Below, in pieces: positions 1 to 9,110 of a DNA stretch of 36,725 nt (positions within the stretch are counted from its first letter, which is position 1; every line of letters starts with the position of its first letter). Where the stretch lies: contig JABDLI010000126.1 in the NCBI GenBank assembly GCA_013003065.1, forward strand, positions 1 to 36,725, given 5' to 3'. The position numbers and the translations under genes are program-made. The notes below the pieces were generated by a model. It was not told the DNA's origin and did no database searches. It saw only the letters and a list, made by a program, of their open reading frames with translations. The stretch is from Phycisphaerales bacterium (GTDB lineage Bacteria; Planctomycetota; Phycisphaerae; Phycisphaerales; SM1A02).

Positions 1-617
1 GCGCCGAACCGCACGGATTCGCACAGACGCAGGAACCCGTCGCGGTGCGTCTCGAGAACCGGCGCGGGCCCGGTCGTCTTGATGAACCACGTCTCCCGTG
101 CGACGGGGAAGATCGCGGCGAACATTCGCATCGCGACCGCCTCCTCATCGGCGGGGTCGGGCCCGACCAGGTCGACGACGAGACCGGTCGCGTGGGGTGT
201 CTCGATCGGGATGGCGGCGTGGGCGATGTCCTCGGTGGACGCGGCCGGAAGGCCGATCTGCCCCCGCCAGCGGTTGACGTTGGCCGGGACACCTCCCGCC
301 GTGCCGCCAAGGCGGGAGATCGCGACCTCGATCGTCTCCGCCGCGGTTCCCGCCTGCAGGGTGGCGAACCGCATGGTGTTCGTGTTCTCGACCGCACGCC
401 ATCCGGCGGGCAGGGACCAGGCCATGTCCCCGGTCGCCCCGACGGGAGCCACGGCCGGCGCCGGCGGTGGCGTCTCCTTGGGCACCGAGTACGAACGCAC
501 CTGCGCGTTCGGGTCATCGCAGCCGCCCACCGCGAGCAACGCGGCCAGCCCCACCCCGAATCTCGCCCCCTTTACCGGGGGAACCGTCCGTTTCGATCTT
601 GCAGCAAGTGTGGTCAC
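1..617 (-). CDS. Putative lipoprotein, 3' end outside window
   Basis: The reading frame is open from a GTG at 617 to the window edge (205 residues seen). AGGAG lies 5-6 nt before the GTG, and an upstream ATG in another frame stops at the GTG, so this start is preferred. The N-terminus is basic, then hydrophobic, ending in a lipobox (AVGGC, Cys33), so the product is probably a lipid-anchored envelope protein. Cys33 is followed by Asp, which in enterics would retain it in the inner membrane. The mature part starts with a Pro/Ala-rich linker and then W-x-L-P-x-G-W, a later NVNRWRGQIGLP motif, and ends near LCESVRFG. I associate this pattern with uncharacterised planctomycete/verrucomicrobial lipoproteins, some beside cytochrome c maturation genes (recollection, not checked). 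It is divergent from the cytochrome gene at 728. Function unknown. Confidence 0.8.
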   Translation of the reverse strand, partial: MTTLAARSKRTVPPVKGARFGVGLAALLAVGGCDDPNAQVRSYSVPKETPPPAPAVAPVGATGDMAWSLPAGWRAVENTNTMRFATLQAGTAAETIEVAISRLGGTAGGVPANVNRWRGQIGLPAASTEDIAHAAIPIETPHATGLVVDLVGPDPADEEAVAMRMFAAIFPVARETWFIKTTGPAPVLETHRDGFLRLCESVRFG

Positions 618-727
618 GGGTATCTCCTGGGATCGGCCGCTACCGTGACACGCCGCATCGCCGGGGCGGGTGCACTCGAGGGCGGGGCGGTACAGTAGAC
701 CGGTCCGGAACGGAAAGGAACACGCGT

Positions 728-2158
728 ATGGCCGTCGGCCGCTGGTTGAAGATGATCTGCGTCGGATCGCTGGCGATCGCGATCAGTCAGGTGCCCGGTC
801 CGCAGACGCCGCCCCCCGGCACGCCGCTCCGCCCGAGCGGACCGCTGCCCGCCGACTCGTGCCGGGTGTGCCACGGCGAATTGGCCGCCCACGACGTGCT
901 GCACGGACCCGTCGGGGTCAACGCCTGCAACGCGTGTCACCGGGAGGAGAGCGTCGAGCAGCACACCTACTCCCTCGCCCGACCCGGCGTCGAGCTGTGC
1001 ACCTTCTGCCACGACATGACGCTGGAGGCCGCCTCGGTGCACGAGCCCCTGATGATGGGCGATTGCACCGGCTGCCATGACCCGCACGGGGGCCGCGACC
1101 GCACGATGCTGAAGGCCGCCTCGGTCGACGAGCTGTGCGCGAGCTGCCACGGCGATGTGCTCGAGGCGGGCGTGCATCGCCACGGGCCGGCGGCAGCGGG
1201 TGCGTGCTCGGTGTGTCACGAGCCGCACGTGTCGATGCACCCCGCGTTGCTGACCGCGCCCCCGCGTGATCTGTGTCTCGAATGCCACGTGGCGACGGGC
1301 ACGCAGCTGGAGACCATGCGGGTCGTGCACGGCCCCGCCATGGTGGATTGCGGCGTGTGTCACGACGCGCACGCCTCCGACCATCCCATGATGCTGCGGG
1401 AGGAGCCCCAGACGCTCTGTCTCGGCTGTCACGAGACCATCCGCCACGCGGTCGAGGAGGCGAACACCCAGCACTCCGCCGTCACCAGCGATCGGCAGTG
1501 CCTCAACTGCCACGACCCCCACGGCAGCGATCATCCCCGGGTTCTCCGCACCGACATGCGGTCGCTGTGCTTCGAGTGCCACGACCGCCCGATCGAGCTG
1601 CCCGACGGCACCACGCTCGGCGACATCAAGACCGTCATCGAGTCGGGCACGAGCCTGCACGGTCCCGTTGCGCAAGACAACTGCGCCGCCTGCCACATGA
1701 TCCACGGCGGCGACAACTTCCGGATGCTGGTGCAGGAGTACCCGCCGGAGTTCTACGCTCCGTTTGCCGAGGAGCAGTACGCCCTCTGTTTCAGCTGTCA
1801 CGACAAGCAGCTCGTCGTGGATGCCCGCACGACGTCGTTGACGGACTTCCGCAACGGCGATCTCAACCTGCACCACCTGCACGTCAATCGCGACAAGAAG
1901 GGCCGGACGTGCCGGGCGTGTCACGAGACGCACGCCAGCCACCGGGACAAGCACATCCGCGACTCCGTGCCGTTCGGCTCCGGCGGCTGGGAGCTGCCGA
2001 TCGGGTACCAGAAGAGCGACACCGGCGGGAGCTGCGCCCCGGGATGCCACCGGCCGTACGACTACGACCGCGTTACGCCGCTCGTGTATCCCGAGAGCGA
2101 TCGCGCTGCGATCTGGCCCAGCGGCACGGACGACGCGACGCCGCCTGATCATGAGTGA
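728..2158 (+). CDS. Periplasmic multihaem cytochrome c, about 15 haem sites
   Basis: A 476-residue secreted protein beginning MAVGRWLK, with a short signal peptide (about residues 1-21). The frame is open further upstream to 467, but that stretch has no signal sequence; AAAGGA lies about 9 nt before the ATG at 728. Fourteen CxxCH sites are spread through the protein and a last one is CAPGCH (CX3CH), giving 15 potential haems in under 480 residues. Sites come in pairs typical of the doubled-CXXCH / cytochrome c3-like families, with repeated H-G-P and C-H-D-x-H motifs supplying likely distal His ligands. The C-terminal third (LHVN, KKGRTCR, VPFG, LPIG, CAPGCH) matches the paralogue at 3147-4631 closely. 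Role: electron wire in the periplasm between the inner-membrane quinol dehydrogenases encoded nearby and a terminal acceptor (inference). Its 3' end overlaps the convergent gene at 2149 by 10 nt. Confidence 0.93.
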   Translation: MAVGRWLKMICVGSLAIAISQVPGPQTPPPGTPLRPSGPLPADSCRVCHGELAAHDVLHGPVGVNACNACHREESVEQHTYSLARPGVELCTFCHDMTLEAASVHEPLMMGDCTGCHDPHGGRDRTMLKAASVDELCASCHGDVLEAGVHRHGPAAAGACSVCHEPHVSMHPALLTAPPRDLCLECHVATGTQLETMRVVHGPAMVDCGVCHDAHASDHPMMLREEPQTLCLGCHETIRHAVEEANTQHSAVTSDRQCLNCHDPHGSDHPRVLRTDMRSLCFECHDRPIELPDGTTLGDIKTVIESGTSLHGPVAQDNCAACHMIHGGDNFRMLVQEYPPEFYAPFAEEQYALCFSCHDKQLVVDARTTSLTDFRNGDLNLHHLHVNRDKKGRTCRACHETHASHRDKHIRDSVPFGSGGWELPIGYQKSDTGGSCAPGCHRPYDYDRVTPLVYPESDRAAIWPSGTDDATPPDHE

Positions 2159-3150
2159 TCCTCCAGCAGTCGCCTGAGCGCTTCCTTGAAGTGGACGACG
2201 GCGGCGGCGGCATCGCCCCGCCGCTCCTTCACGAGCCCCAGGTAGTAGTGCGTCCGGATCGGATCGGGGTTGAGCAGCAGGGCCCGTTCCAGCCGACGCT
2301 CGGCCTCGTCGAGGTCGTCGCGGTGGTAGGCCACCATGCCGGCCACCAGCGTGGCCCGACGGTGACCGGGGTGCGTCGCCTCCACCCGACGCAGTCGCCC
2401 GCTGGCCGCGTCGAGCTTCCCCCGTTCGACGTCGAGGACCGCCAGATCCAGTTCCGTGTCGACGTGGCCCGGATCGATCTCGAGTGCCGCCAGGAGCTCG
2501 CGCTCCGCGTCGTCACGCAGACCGTTGCGTCGCAGCAGCCGGGCCGCGGCCCGGTGGCGGGCGATGCGATCTTCCGGCCGCGAGCGTTCGAACGCCTTCG
2601 TCGCCAGCAGCTCGTCGCGGGCGGCGTCGTCGATCAGACCCAACGCGTGCCGGACGTGCGTCCGCAGCACGTGCTCGTAGTCCGACTTCCGCGACGCCAT
2701 GACGGTTCGCAAACGCCCGTCGCCGTCGATGATGATCGTGGTCGGCAGCACGATCAGCCCCAGGGCGCCGTACGTCGCCCGCTGCAGGTCGAGGGCCAGC
2801 GGATACGCATGCAACCCCAGACGATCGCGTTGCTGGCGGAAGAAGGCGACGCGTGTCACGTCGGCCGTGACGAAGATGACCTGGAGCCGCTCGTCGCGCA
2901 GCTCGCCCGCGACGGCCGCTGCGGACTGCATGACCTTCTCGGAGCTCGTCTGCTCGGCCGCGACGTAGACAAGGACCACGACCCGGCCGCGTCCATCCTC
3001 GCTCCGCAACGTCTCCCCCGCCAACGTCCGCAGGGTGAACGCCGGCACGGTCTCGCCGATCGCCACGTTGCGCAGCTCGTCCGCCGGCACCGGGGTCGCG
3101 ATGGCCAGGCACAGAAGGACGGTGACGAGGAAGGAAGGACCCGGTTTCAT
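2149..3150 (-). CDS. TlpA/redoxin-like domain with C-terminal TPRs, no catalytic cysteines
   Basis: 333 residues. The ATG at 3150 overlaps the upstream stop as ATGA, so it is probably translationally coupled to the cytochrome gene at 3147. Residues 1-23 are a signal peptide; 26-170 are a thioredoxin-fold AhpC/TSA-TlpA-like domain (IGETVPAFTL start, LVYVAAEQ strand-turn, cis-Pro in VLPTTII near residue 136). Residues about 200-333 contain tetratricopeptide repeats (DDAERELLAALEIDPGH, DEAERRLERALLLNPDP). The CxxC expected near residues 65-72 reads AEQTSSEK, and the only cysteine in the whole protein is in the signal peptide, so it cannot be a thiol-disulfide oxidoreductase. It is the last gene of the cytochrome operon, which suggests a chaperone or scaffold role for cytochrome maturation or assembly (inference). 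Confidence 0.88.
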   Translation of the reverse strand: MKPGPSFLVTVLLCLAIATPVPADELRNVAIGETVPAFTLRTLAGETLRSEDGRGRVVVLVYVAAEQTSSEKVMQSAAAVAGELRDERLQVIFVTADVTRVAFFRQQRDRLGLHAYPLALDLQRATYGALGLIVLPTTIIIDGDGRLRTVMASRKSDYEHVLRTHVRHALGLIDDAARDELLATKAFERSRPEDRIARHRAAARLLRRNGLRDDAERELLAALEIDPGHVDTELDLAVLDVERGKLDAASGRLRRVEATHPGHRRATLVAGMVAYHRDDLDEAERRLERALLLNPDPIRTHYYLGLVKERRGDAAAAVVHFKEALRRLLEDHS

Positions 3151-4631
3151 GGCGAGGCTCCGGGGGCGACGACGCCCGGGTTGATCGGCTCGACGCGGTC
3201 GTACTGCATCGGCACGTGGCACCCGGGAGCGCAGCCGCCTCCCGTCGCCGTCGGCTCGAAGCCGATCGGGAGTGCCCACGAAGATCCTTCGAACGGCACC
3301 GATTCGGCGATATGGGACGGGAGATCGCTGCCGTGGATCTCGTGGCACGTGCGACACGTCCGCCCCTTCTTCTCCCGGTTCACGTGCAGGAAGTGCAGGT
3401 TCCGCTCACCGTCGCGGAAGTCGGTCAGGGTCGCCGTCCGCGGCTCCGTCACCAGCGCCGATTCGTGGCACTCGAAGCAGAGTGCGTAGTTGGTGAGATC
3501 GAAGGACGCGTAGAAGGACGGCTCGAACTGCTCCCGGAGGAGACGGGTCTGACGCGCGCCGTGCACGTTGTGACACGCGGTGCACTGACCGGACTCGACG
3601 GGGCCGTGCTTGAAAGCGCGATCCCGAATGCTCGGCGTCATGTCGGGAATCACGCGGCCGTCCCGCGCCGTGACCGGCTGGTCGTGACACTGGAGGCACA
3701 GCACGTCCTGGCGATCCTTCAGCAGCAGGGGGCGGTCCGAGGCGTGGGCGTCGTGGCAGTTCGCACACTGGTCACGCAGCGAGACGGCCCCGTGCGGCGT
3801 CGATGCCCCGGCGACCATGGCCTCGATCTCGGCGTGGCAGGAAAAGCACGTCTGGTCCACGGCGTCCGTCAGACCGTGGGGATGATCCGATCCGTGGGGA
3901 TCATGGCAGCTCTGACACTGTTCGGTGACGGGGGCATGCACGAAACGCGCCGTCGCCATCGCGTCGACCGTCTCTTCGTGACACATGCGGCAGTGACGCG
4001 GTCCCTCGCCGCCACGCAAGAGCCCGGGGAAGTCGGATTCGTGCGGGTCGTGACAGGCCACGCAAGCGCCCGCGGCAAAGGGACCGTGCGGAACCGCCGG
4101 CGTCTCCGGACGGTGGCATCCGGCGCAGATCGTCGCGACGGACGGCGATCGGAGCAGCGACACGTTCTCCGATGCGTGCGCATCGTGACACTCCAGACAC
4201 GCCACGTCGGTCGCGCCGTGCTGATACACGCGGTGCCCGATCGTCTCCTCGTGACAGAACGTGCATCCGGCCGACCCGGGTCGCTTGACCGGAAACACGT
4301 GGTCTCCCTGATCTTCCTGGTGGCAGACCGAGCATGGTTCGGCGGCGTGGAGGACGCCGTGCACGAAGCGCGCCGACCGGAAGTCGGCGTGGCAGCCACC
4401 GCTGCTGCAGCTCGTTCCCGCGGGGAGCGGCCCGTCGGGTCGCGTCGGCAACACGGCGCGAACGGCGGGCGTGACCTGGCGGTCGACCCTGGTCTCCGGG
4501 GGCGGGCCGGCGGGCTCCTCCGAGCAGCCGGCGAGCATCGTCGGGATCAGCAGGAGCGCAGCCACCCCGCGGGACGAACGCCATCGCGTCGCCGTCGTCG
4601 TGTTCCGCGCGGTGGGCAGGCAGTCCGTCAT
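3147..4631 (-). CDS. Lipoprotein multihaem cytochrome c, about 15 haem sites
   Basis: 494 residues; the ATG at 4631 directly follows the TAG of the upstream gene with no gap. A basic N-terminus and hydrophobic segment end in a lipobox (TMLAGC, Cys36) followed by Ser, compatible with outer-membrane sorting by the enteric rule. It has 13 CxxCH motifs, a first site CSSGGCH (CX4CH) and a last site CAPGCH (CX3CH), so 15 potential haems. It is a paralogue of 728-2158, with the same site order and the same C-terminal block. Lipid anchoring distinguishes it from the soluble paralogue: it may pass electrons at the membrane face while the soluble one shuttles. It is the third gene of the minus-strand operon, after the two cytochrome b/c fusion proteins, and its likely partners are their periplasmic haem domains (inference). 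Confidence 0.92.
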   Translation of the reverse strand: MTDCLPTARNTTTATRWRSSRGVAALLLIPTMLAGCSEEPAGPPPETRVDRQVTPAVRAVLPTRPDGPLPAGTSCSSGGCHADFRSARFVHGVLHAAEPCSVCHQEDQGDHVFPVKRPGSAGCTFCHEETIGHRVYQHGATDVACLECHDAHASENVSLLRSPSVATICAGCHRPETPAVPHGPFAAGACVACHDPHESDFPGLLRGGEGPRHCRMCHEETVDAMATARFVHAPVTEQCQSCHDPHGSDHPHGLTDAVDQTCFSCHAEIEAMVAGASTPHGAVSLRDQCANCHDAHASDRPLLLKDRQDVLCLQCHDQPVTARDGRVIPDMTPSIRDRAFKHGPVESGQCTACHNVHGARQTRLLREQFEPSFYASFDLTNYALCFECHESALVTEPRTATLTDFRDGERNLHFLHVNREKKGRTCRTCHEIHGSDLPSHIAESVPFEGSSWALPIGFEPTATGGGCAPGCHVPMQYDRVEPINPGVVAPGASP

Positions 4632-6833
4632 CTACAGGTCGCTCCACAGGACGCCGAGGCCCGCCAGCACGATGAGCACGACGAGGGTGATTCCGATCGC
4701 CATCGCCGCGAACCCGAGCACGACCGCCGCCTTCCGCTGCCAGCGTGGTGGCGGGGGGACCCGCAGTCCGTCGAGCCGACCGGCCGCCACCAGCCGCTCG
4801 TAGTGCTCGGGCCGCTCGTGCTTCAACTCTTCCTCCGAGAGCGATCCCGTGAAGATGACGTCATCCACCGGGAATTTCTCCAGGCGAAGGTGCGCGTTGA
4901 AGAAGTGAATCGTAAAGATGAATCCGAGCGCGAGCAACGCCTCGTACCCGTGGATGACCATAGCCACGTTGAAGATCCAACCCGGGAGGAACGAGGCGAA
5001 GAACTCCGGAAACCACAACAGCAATCCGGAGCCTCCGATGATGAGCGAGCCCCCGATCTCCGCCCAGTAGTCGAATTTCTCCCAGTACGTCCACCGGTCG
5101 AACGCCGGCATGCGGCCCCCCCGCAGGAACCAGCGGAACATGCCGACGCAGTCACGCACGTCCTTGAGCCGCGGCAGCATCGAGTCCGGACCGAGGAGCC
5201 AGGTGCGGTACCACGGTCCCGGGGCCGCGCGGACGGACCGCGCGAGGCCGACGAAATGGATCGCGAAGTTGACCATCAGCAACACCGCGAGGCAGCGATG
5301 CCACACGCCGGCCTGCCCGACGCCTCCCAACGCCGCCGCCAGCGACTTCGCCCAGGGCGCTTCCGAGAACAGGAGCGGAAGACCGGTGAGCACGAGGCCG
5401 AAGAAGGTGAGGATCACCAGGAGGTGGTTGACGCGGTTGAGCAACGTGAAGCGGCGAATCGACCGGGAGCGATCGGGACGGGCGGGTACGCCGTATCGCG
5501 CCCGCTCGATCAGACGCCGGATGAACCACAGCAGCGAGTGCAGGCCGAAGAAGCCGAGGGCCGCGCTGATGACGATTATGAAATACCACCAGACCGCATA
5601 CAGCACCGGATACCGCTCGCCATCGCGGTAGTCGGCGTGCGGGTCGAACAACGCGAAGCTCGCGTTCGCCTTCGGATGACAGGTGCGGCACGTCTGGACG
5701 AGGCCCTCCCCGTGCATGCGGGAGGCGGGATCGCTCCGCGGGAGGATGTCGTGCGCGCCGTGGCAGTCACTGCACCGGGCGGCCCGCGTGCCTCCCAGCT
5801 CGGTCACCTGGCCGTGGTAGCTCGAGCGGTACGTGCGGTAGAAGGACGCGCGGCGATCGCCGCTGAGCTCCGGACGATCGTGACAGTCGCCACACTCCGC
5901 CACGATGTCGAGGTGGTGCTCCGGCGTCGAGGCGTGCGTGATCCGGTGACCGGCGTGACAATCCGTGCAGACGGGGGCGTCTGCGTCACCGGCCTGCAGC
6001 GCCCGGCCGTGCACGCTCTCGGCGTACGCCTCGACGACACCGAGATGGCACGCGCCGCAGGTGCGCGGGATCTCCGTCCGCGCCGTCATCGCCAGCGGAT
6101 CGCCGGCGCGTCGCACCTCGTGGTGCCCGTGGCAATCGGAGCACTTGGCGGCGATGGTCAGGCCGCCGGCCGACACCGCCTGGCCGTGCACGCTGTCCAG
6201 GTACGCGACGACGACGTCCTTCGGATCCGAGCCGTTGGTGGTGGGCAACGCGTGCTGCTGGTGGCAGTCCCCGCAGATCCGCACGACGTTCAGCGGGTGG
6301 ACCGACGAACGGCGGTCATCGGGGGGCAGGATCTCGTGCGGCTGGTGACAGCTCTGGCAACGCGGCGCCTGCGGATCCTCCGCCGCCAGCACCTCGGCGT
6401 GCACGCTGACCGCGAACGCGGCCTGCTCCGCCGCATGGCAGGCCGCCCCACACGAGACGGCCGCGAGCGTCCGGGGGTGCGGCAGGACGACGGCATCCTG
6501 GTGACAATCGACGCACCGCACCTCGGCGTGCGGCCCGCCCGCGAGCGTCCCGCGCGCCACGAAGAGACCTGGTCGCGCGGCGGCCGGATCGGCATCGGCC
6601 GGCGGCTCCCCCGTGACCATCGCGTCGCGATCGAGCCGCGACAGCTCTCCGATGCGGGTCTGCCCGTGACAGTCCAGGCACGCGCGGTTCGCCGCTTCGA
6701 CCTCCGGGGGTACCTGGGCCTCGGCCCGGTCGGTCACGATCGAGACCACCGCGACGAGGACGAAAGCGGTCCACCGCGTCACGCCCGCGGGTCGGCGTGG
6801 TCTCGTGGAGCGAATTGTGCCTTGTCGTTGCAT
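4632..6833 (-). CDS. Multihaem cytochrome c / cytochrome b fusion, inner-membrane quinol dehydrogenase (CbcL-like)
   Basis: 733 residues. The N-terminus is a signal peptide (TRWTAFVLVAVV, cleavage near AEAQ); GTG within it is an alternative start because no strong Shine-Dalgarno precedes the ATG at 6833. Residues about 50-390 hold 11 c-haem sites: ten CxxCH and one CGAACH (CX3CH) at the third site, where the paralogue has a normal CDACH. Residues about 405-660 form a membrane cytochrome b like the FdnI/HydC/thiosulfate-reductase gamma subunits, with helices carrying His in NRVNHLL, VWHRCL, NFAIHFV, VIHGYE and FTIHFFN, candidate b-haem ligands. A last helix (about 705-730) closes the protein. 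The design is that of Geobacter CbcL (c-haem domain plus di-haem b domain), which takes electrons from menaquinol. It is 27 nt downstream of its paralogue and is probably co-transcribed with it. Confidence 0.92.
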   Translation of the reverse strand: MQRQGTIRSTRPRRPAGVTRWTAFVLVAVVSIVTDRAEAQVPPEVEAANRACLDCHGQTRIGELSRLDRDAMVTGEPPADADPAAARPGLFVARGTLAGGPHAEVRCVDCHQDAVVLPHPRTLAAVSCGAACHAAEQAAFAVSVHAEVLAAEDPQAPRCQSCHQPHEILPPDDRRSSVHPLNVVRICGDCHQQHALPTTNGSDPKDVVVAYLDSVHGQAVSAGGLTIAAKCSDCHGHHEVRRAGDPLAMTARTEIPRTCGACHLGVVEAYAESVHGRALQAGDADAPVCTDCHAGHRITHASTPEHHLDIVAECGDCHDRPELSGDRRASFYRTYRSSYHGQVTELGGTRAARCSDCHGAHDILPRSDPASRMHGEGLVQTCRTCHPKANASFALFDPHADYRDGERYPVLYAVWWYFIIVISAALGFFGLHSLLWFIRRLIERARYGVPARPDRSRSIRRFTLLNRVNHLLVILTFFGLVLTGLPLLFSEAPWAKSLAAALGGVGQAGVWHRCLAVLLMVNFAIHFVGLARSVRAAPGPWYRTWLLGPDSMLPRLKDVRDCVGMFRWFLRGGRMPAFDRWTYWEKFDYWAEIGGSLIIGGSGLLLWFPEFFASFLPGWIFNVAMVIHGYEALLALGFIFTIHFFNAHLRLEKFPVDDVIFTGSLSEEELKHERPEHYERLVAAGRLDGLRVPPPPRWQRKAAVVLGFAAMAIGITLVVLIVLAGLGVLWSDL

Positions 6834-6860
6834 CGTGTCGTGTCGTCCGTCAACCGTGGG

Positions 6861-9110
6861 TCAGTGACCGCCGAGCAGCCGCGATCCCATCGCGAAGAAG
6901 ATCAGGAGGAGGAGGAGGGTCCCGATTCCGAAGGCAAAGAACCCCAGCGGATGCAGCACCCGCTTCCAGTGCGGCCACTCGTCACGCACCCGGACCGCAT
7001 CGAGACGCCCCTCGGACTCGAGGCGGTCGAGCCACCGCTTCCGCTCGTGCAGCATCTCCGCCCGCGAGATGCGACCGGAAAAGATCACCGGATCCATGGG
7101 GAATTTCTCCGGACGGAAGTGCACGTTGAAGAAGTGGAAGGTGAAGATGAACCCCGCGGCGAGCAACGCTTCGTCGCTGTGCACGATGACGGCCACGTTG
7201 ATGATCCAACCCGGGAGCACCTTCGTGAACGCCTCGGGGAACCACAGCACCAGGCCGCTGAGGCCGATGATCGCGACCCCCCAGAACACCGCGAAGTAGT
7301 CGAACTTTTCCCAGTATGTCCACTTGTCGAACTGCGGCCGGGGACCGCGTCCGAAGAACCACTTCTGGTGGGCCCACCAGTCCCGCACGTCGGTCAGGGT
7401 CGGTAGCGGCATCTCGGGGCTGAAGGCAACACGCCACGCCTGCCGGAGATCGAATCGCTTCGTCTCCGGGTTCCGGAAGCGGCTCCGGTGCCGCACCGCC
7501 GCGAGGGCGAGGCTCCCGAGGTGCAAAGCGAAGTAGATGAACGTGATGATCGCGCCCGCTCGGTGCAACGCGCCGGCAACCTCGAGACCACCCATGAAGT
7601 CGATCATCACCTGGGCCCATCCGGTGTCGAAGAACTTCAGCGGCATCCCGGTGGCAACGAGCAGCAGGAAGCTCGACACCACCAGGCCGTGCAGGAAACG
7701 CTCGAACGGCCGGAATCGGACGTACTGCTCGTCGTCACGGACGGCCCGCAGTTTCTGGTGCCGGAAGGCCCGTGGGTCGCGCAGATAGAGGGCGGATGAT
7801 CGGGCGAGCCACAAGGCGGTGTGCACGCCGAAGAACGTGAACGTCCCGATGACGAGTGCGGTCATGACCACGAAGGTCCAGTAGAGCGCGGGGTAGTTCT
7901 CGCGATCGGTGTGGTCGGCGTGGGCGATGTACGCGGCGAAGTTCTCGCCCCCGTCGGGGTGACACTGCTGGCACGTCTCCACCCGGCGTTCTCCGACGAG
8001 GCGGCTCGCAGGATCGTCGAGCCCGACGATGTCGTGGTGCCCGTGACAGTCGTAGCACGCGGCGACCGCGGATCGGCCGAGGGCGATGGCTTTTCCGTGG
8101 AACGTCTCGCGGTAGCGGGCCAGCCGATCGGCGTGACACTGGCCACAACGCTCGTCACTGCGCAGCTTGAAGGCCGAGTCGGCGGGGTGGACGATCTCGT
8201 GGGCGCTGTGGCACGTCGCGCAGACGGGGCCCCGCTCGTCGCCGGCGGCCAGGAGCTGTCCGTGGATGCTCTCCTCGTAGATCCGTTCGACGCCGACGTG
8301 GCAGTGCCCGCACGTCGCGGGCACGTTGTCACGGTGAATCGTCGACATGGGATCCTCGGACGGGAGAATGCGGTGCGTGCCGTGGCAATCGTTGCACGAC
8401 GGGGCGACGATGAGCCCCTTCTCGATCAGTCCCCGTCCGTGCATGCTGTCGATGTACTGCTGCGCCGCGAGCGGCTGGTGCACGCCGCCTTCCTCCATCA
8501 TCCGGGGATTCGTGTGGCACTGCGCACACGTGAAGGGAAGCTGGAGCTTGTGCGTCCGCGACTGGACGTTCCGGCTCGAAAGCATGTCGTGAGTGCCGTG
8601 ACAGTCGCTGCAGGTGGCCGCGTTTGCGTCCCCCCGATCCAGGCCGATCGCGTGGACGCTCGACCGATAGTCCCGCCACTCGGTCTCGTGACACGCATCG
8701 CACCGGGCCGGCTCGAGCCGAGCCGGATGGGGCAGCTCACTGCCGTCGAGGTGGCACGACACGCACGTCAGGCCGCCGTGGACGGACGTCCGGTACACGG
8801 CCGCGACATCGAGGTAGAGTCCGGGGCGTGTCGGCGGCCCCTCGTGGGCGACGCCCACCTCGTCGCTGACCATGAGCCGACGATCGGCCGGAGGCAGCGT
8901 GGCGATGTGCGGCTGGCCGTGGCAATCCAGACACGCCTGATTGGCGGCGGCCACCGGCGTCGGCCGGTCGGTTGGAGCAACGTCGATCTGACCCGCTGCC
9001 GGTGAGCCGGCAACGCCGCCAAGCAATGCGGCAGCCAACAGCGATCGAAGTCGCGCGCGTGCTCTCAATCGGGGTGACGTCCGTGGGGCTTCCACCTCAT
9101 GCCGCGTCAC
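6861..9110 (-). CDS. Multihaem cytochrome c / cytochrome b fusion, inner-membrane quinol dehydrogenase (CbcL-like)
   Basis: First gene of the minus-strand cytochrome operon. No ATG precedes the mature domain in frame; the GTG at 9110 gives 749 residues with a basic segment and signal peptide (LRSLLAAALLGGVAG). GTG at 9095 or a later TTG are alternatives and none has a good Shine-Dalgarno, so the start is uncertain. Eleven canonical CxxCH motifs lie between residues about 60 and 384. The membrane part has helices near 408-437, 472-493, 510-540, 605-624, 632-662 and 719-742, with His in RFLHGLV, ALHRAG, FALHLG, VIVHSDE and FTFHFFN as likely b-haem ligands. The paired conserved loops WTYWEKFDY and LPGWI-NVA are shared with the protein at 4632-6833. 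Predicted to oxidise quinol and load periplasmic cytochromes; two versions may work at different potentials (inference). Confidence 0.9.
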   Translation of the reverse strand: MTRHEVEAPRTSPRLRARARLRSLLAAALLGGVAGSPAAGQIDVAPTDRPTPVAAANQACLDCHGQPHIATLPPADRRLMVSDEVGVAHEGPPTRPGLYLDVAAVYRTSVHGGLTCVSCHLDGSELPHPARLEPARCDACHETEWRDYRSSVHAIGLDRGDANAATCSDCHGTHDMLSSRNVQSRTHKLQLPFTCAQCHTNPRMMEEGGVHQPLAAQQYIDSMHGRGLIEKGLIVAPSCNDCHGTHRILPSEDPMSTIHRDNVPATCGHCHVGVERIYEESIHGQLLAAGDERGPVCATCHSAHEIVHPADSAFKLRSDERCGQCHADRLARYRETFHGKAIALGRSAVAACYDCHGHHDIVGLDDPASRLVGERRVETCQQCHPDGGENFAAYIAHADHTDRENYPALYWTFVVMTALVIGTFTFFGVHTALWLARSSALYLRDPRAFRHQKLRAVRDDEQYVRFRPFERFLHGLVVSSFLLLVATGMPLKFFDTGWAQVMIDFMGGLEVAGALHRAGAIITFIYFALHLGSLALAAVRHRSRFRNPETKRFDLRQAWRVAFSPEMPLPTLTDVRDWWAHQKWFFGRGPRPQFDKWTYWEKFDYFAVFWGVAIIGLSGLVLWFPEAFTKVLPGWIINVAVIVHSDEALLAAGFIFTFHFFNVHFRPEKFPMDPVIFSGRISRAEMLHERKRWLDRLESEGRLDAVRVRDEWPHWKRVLHPLGFFAFGIGTLLLLLIFFAMGSRLLGGH

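Noticed and set aside
467-727. N-terminal extension of the first 15-haem cytochrome
   Set aside because: It is antisense to the lipoprotein gene, Arg/Pro-rich, and would bury the signal peptide.
3216-7406. Very long plus-strand open frame (1396 codons) opposite the cytochrome operon
   Set aside because: Composition is Arg/His/Val/Glu-rich without domains, and the opposite strand encodes clear multihaem proteins. Long antisense frames are expected in DNA of this GC content.
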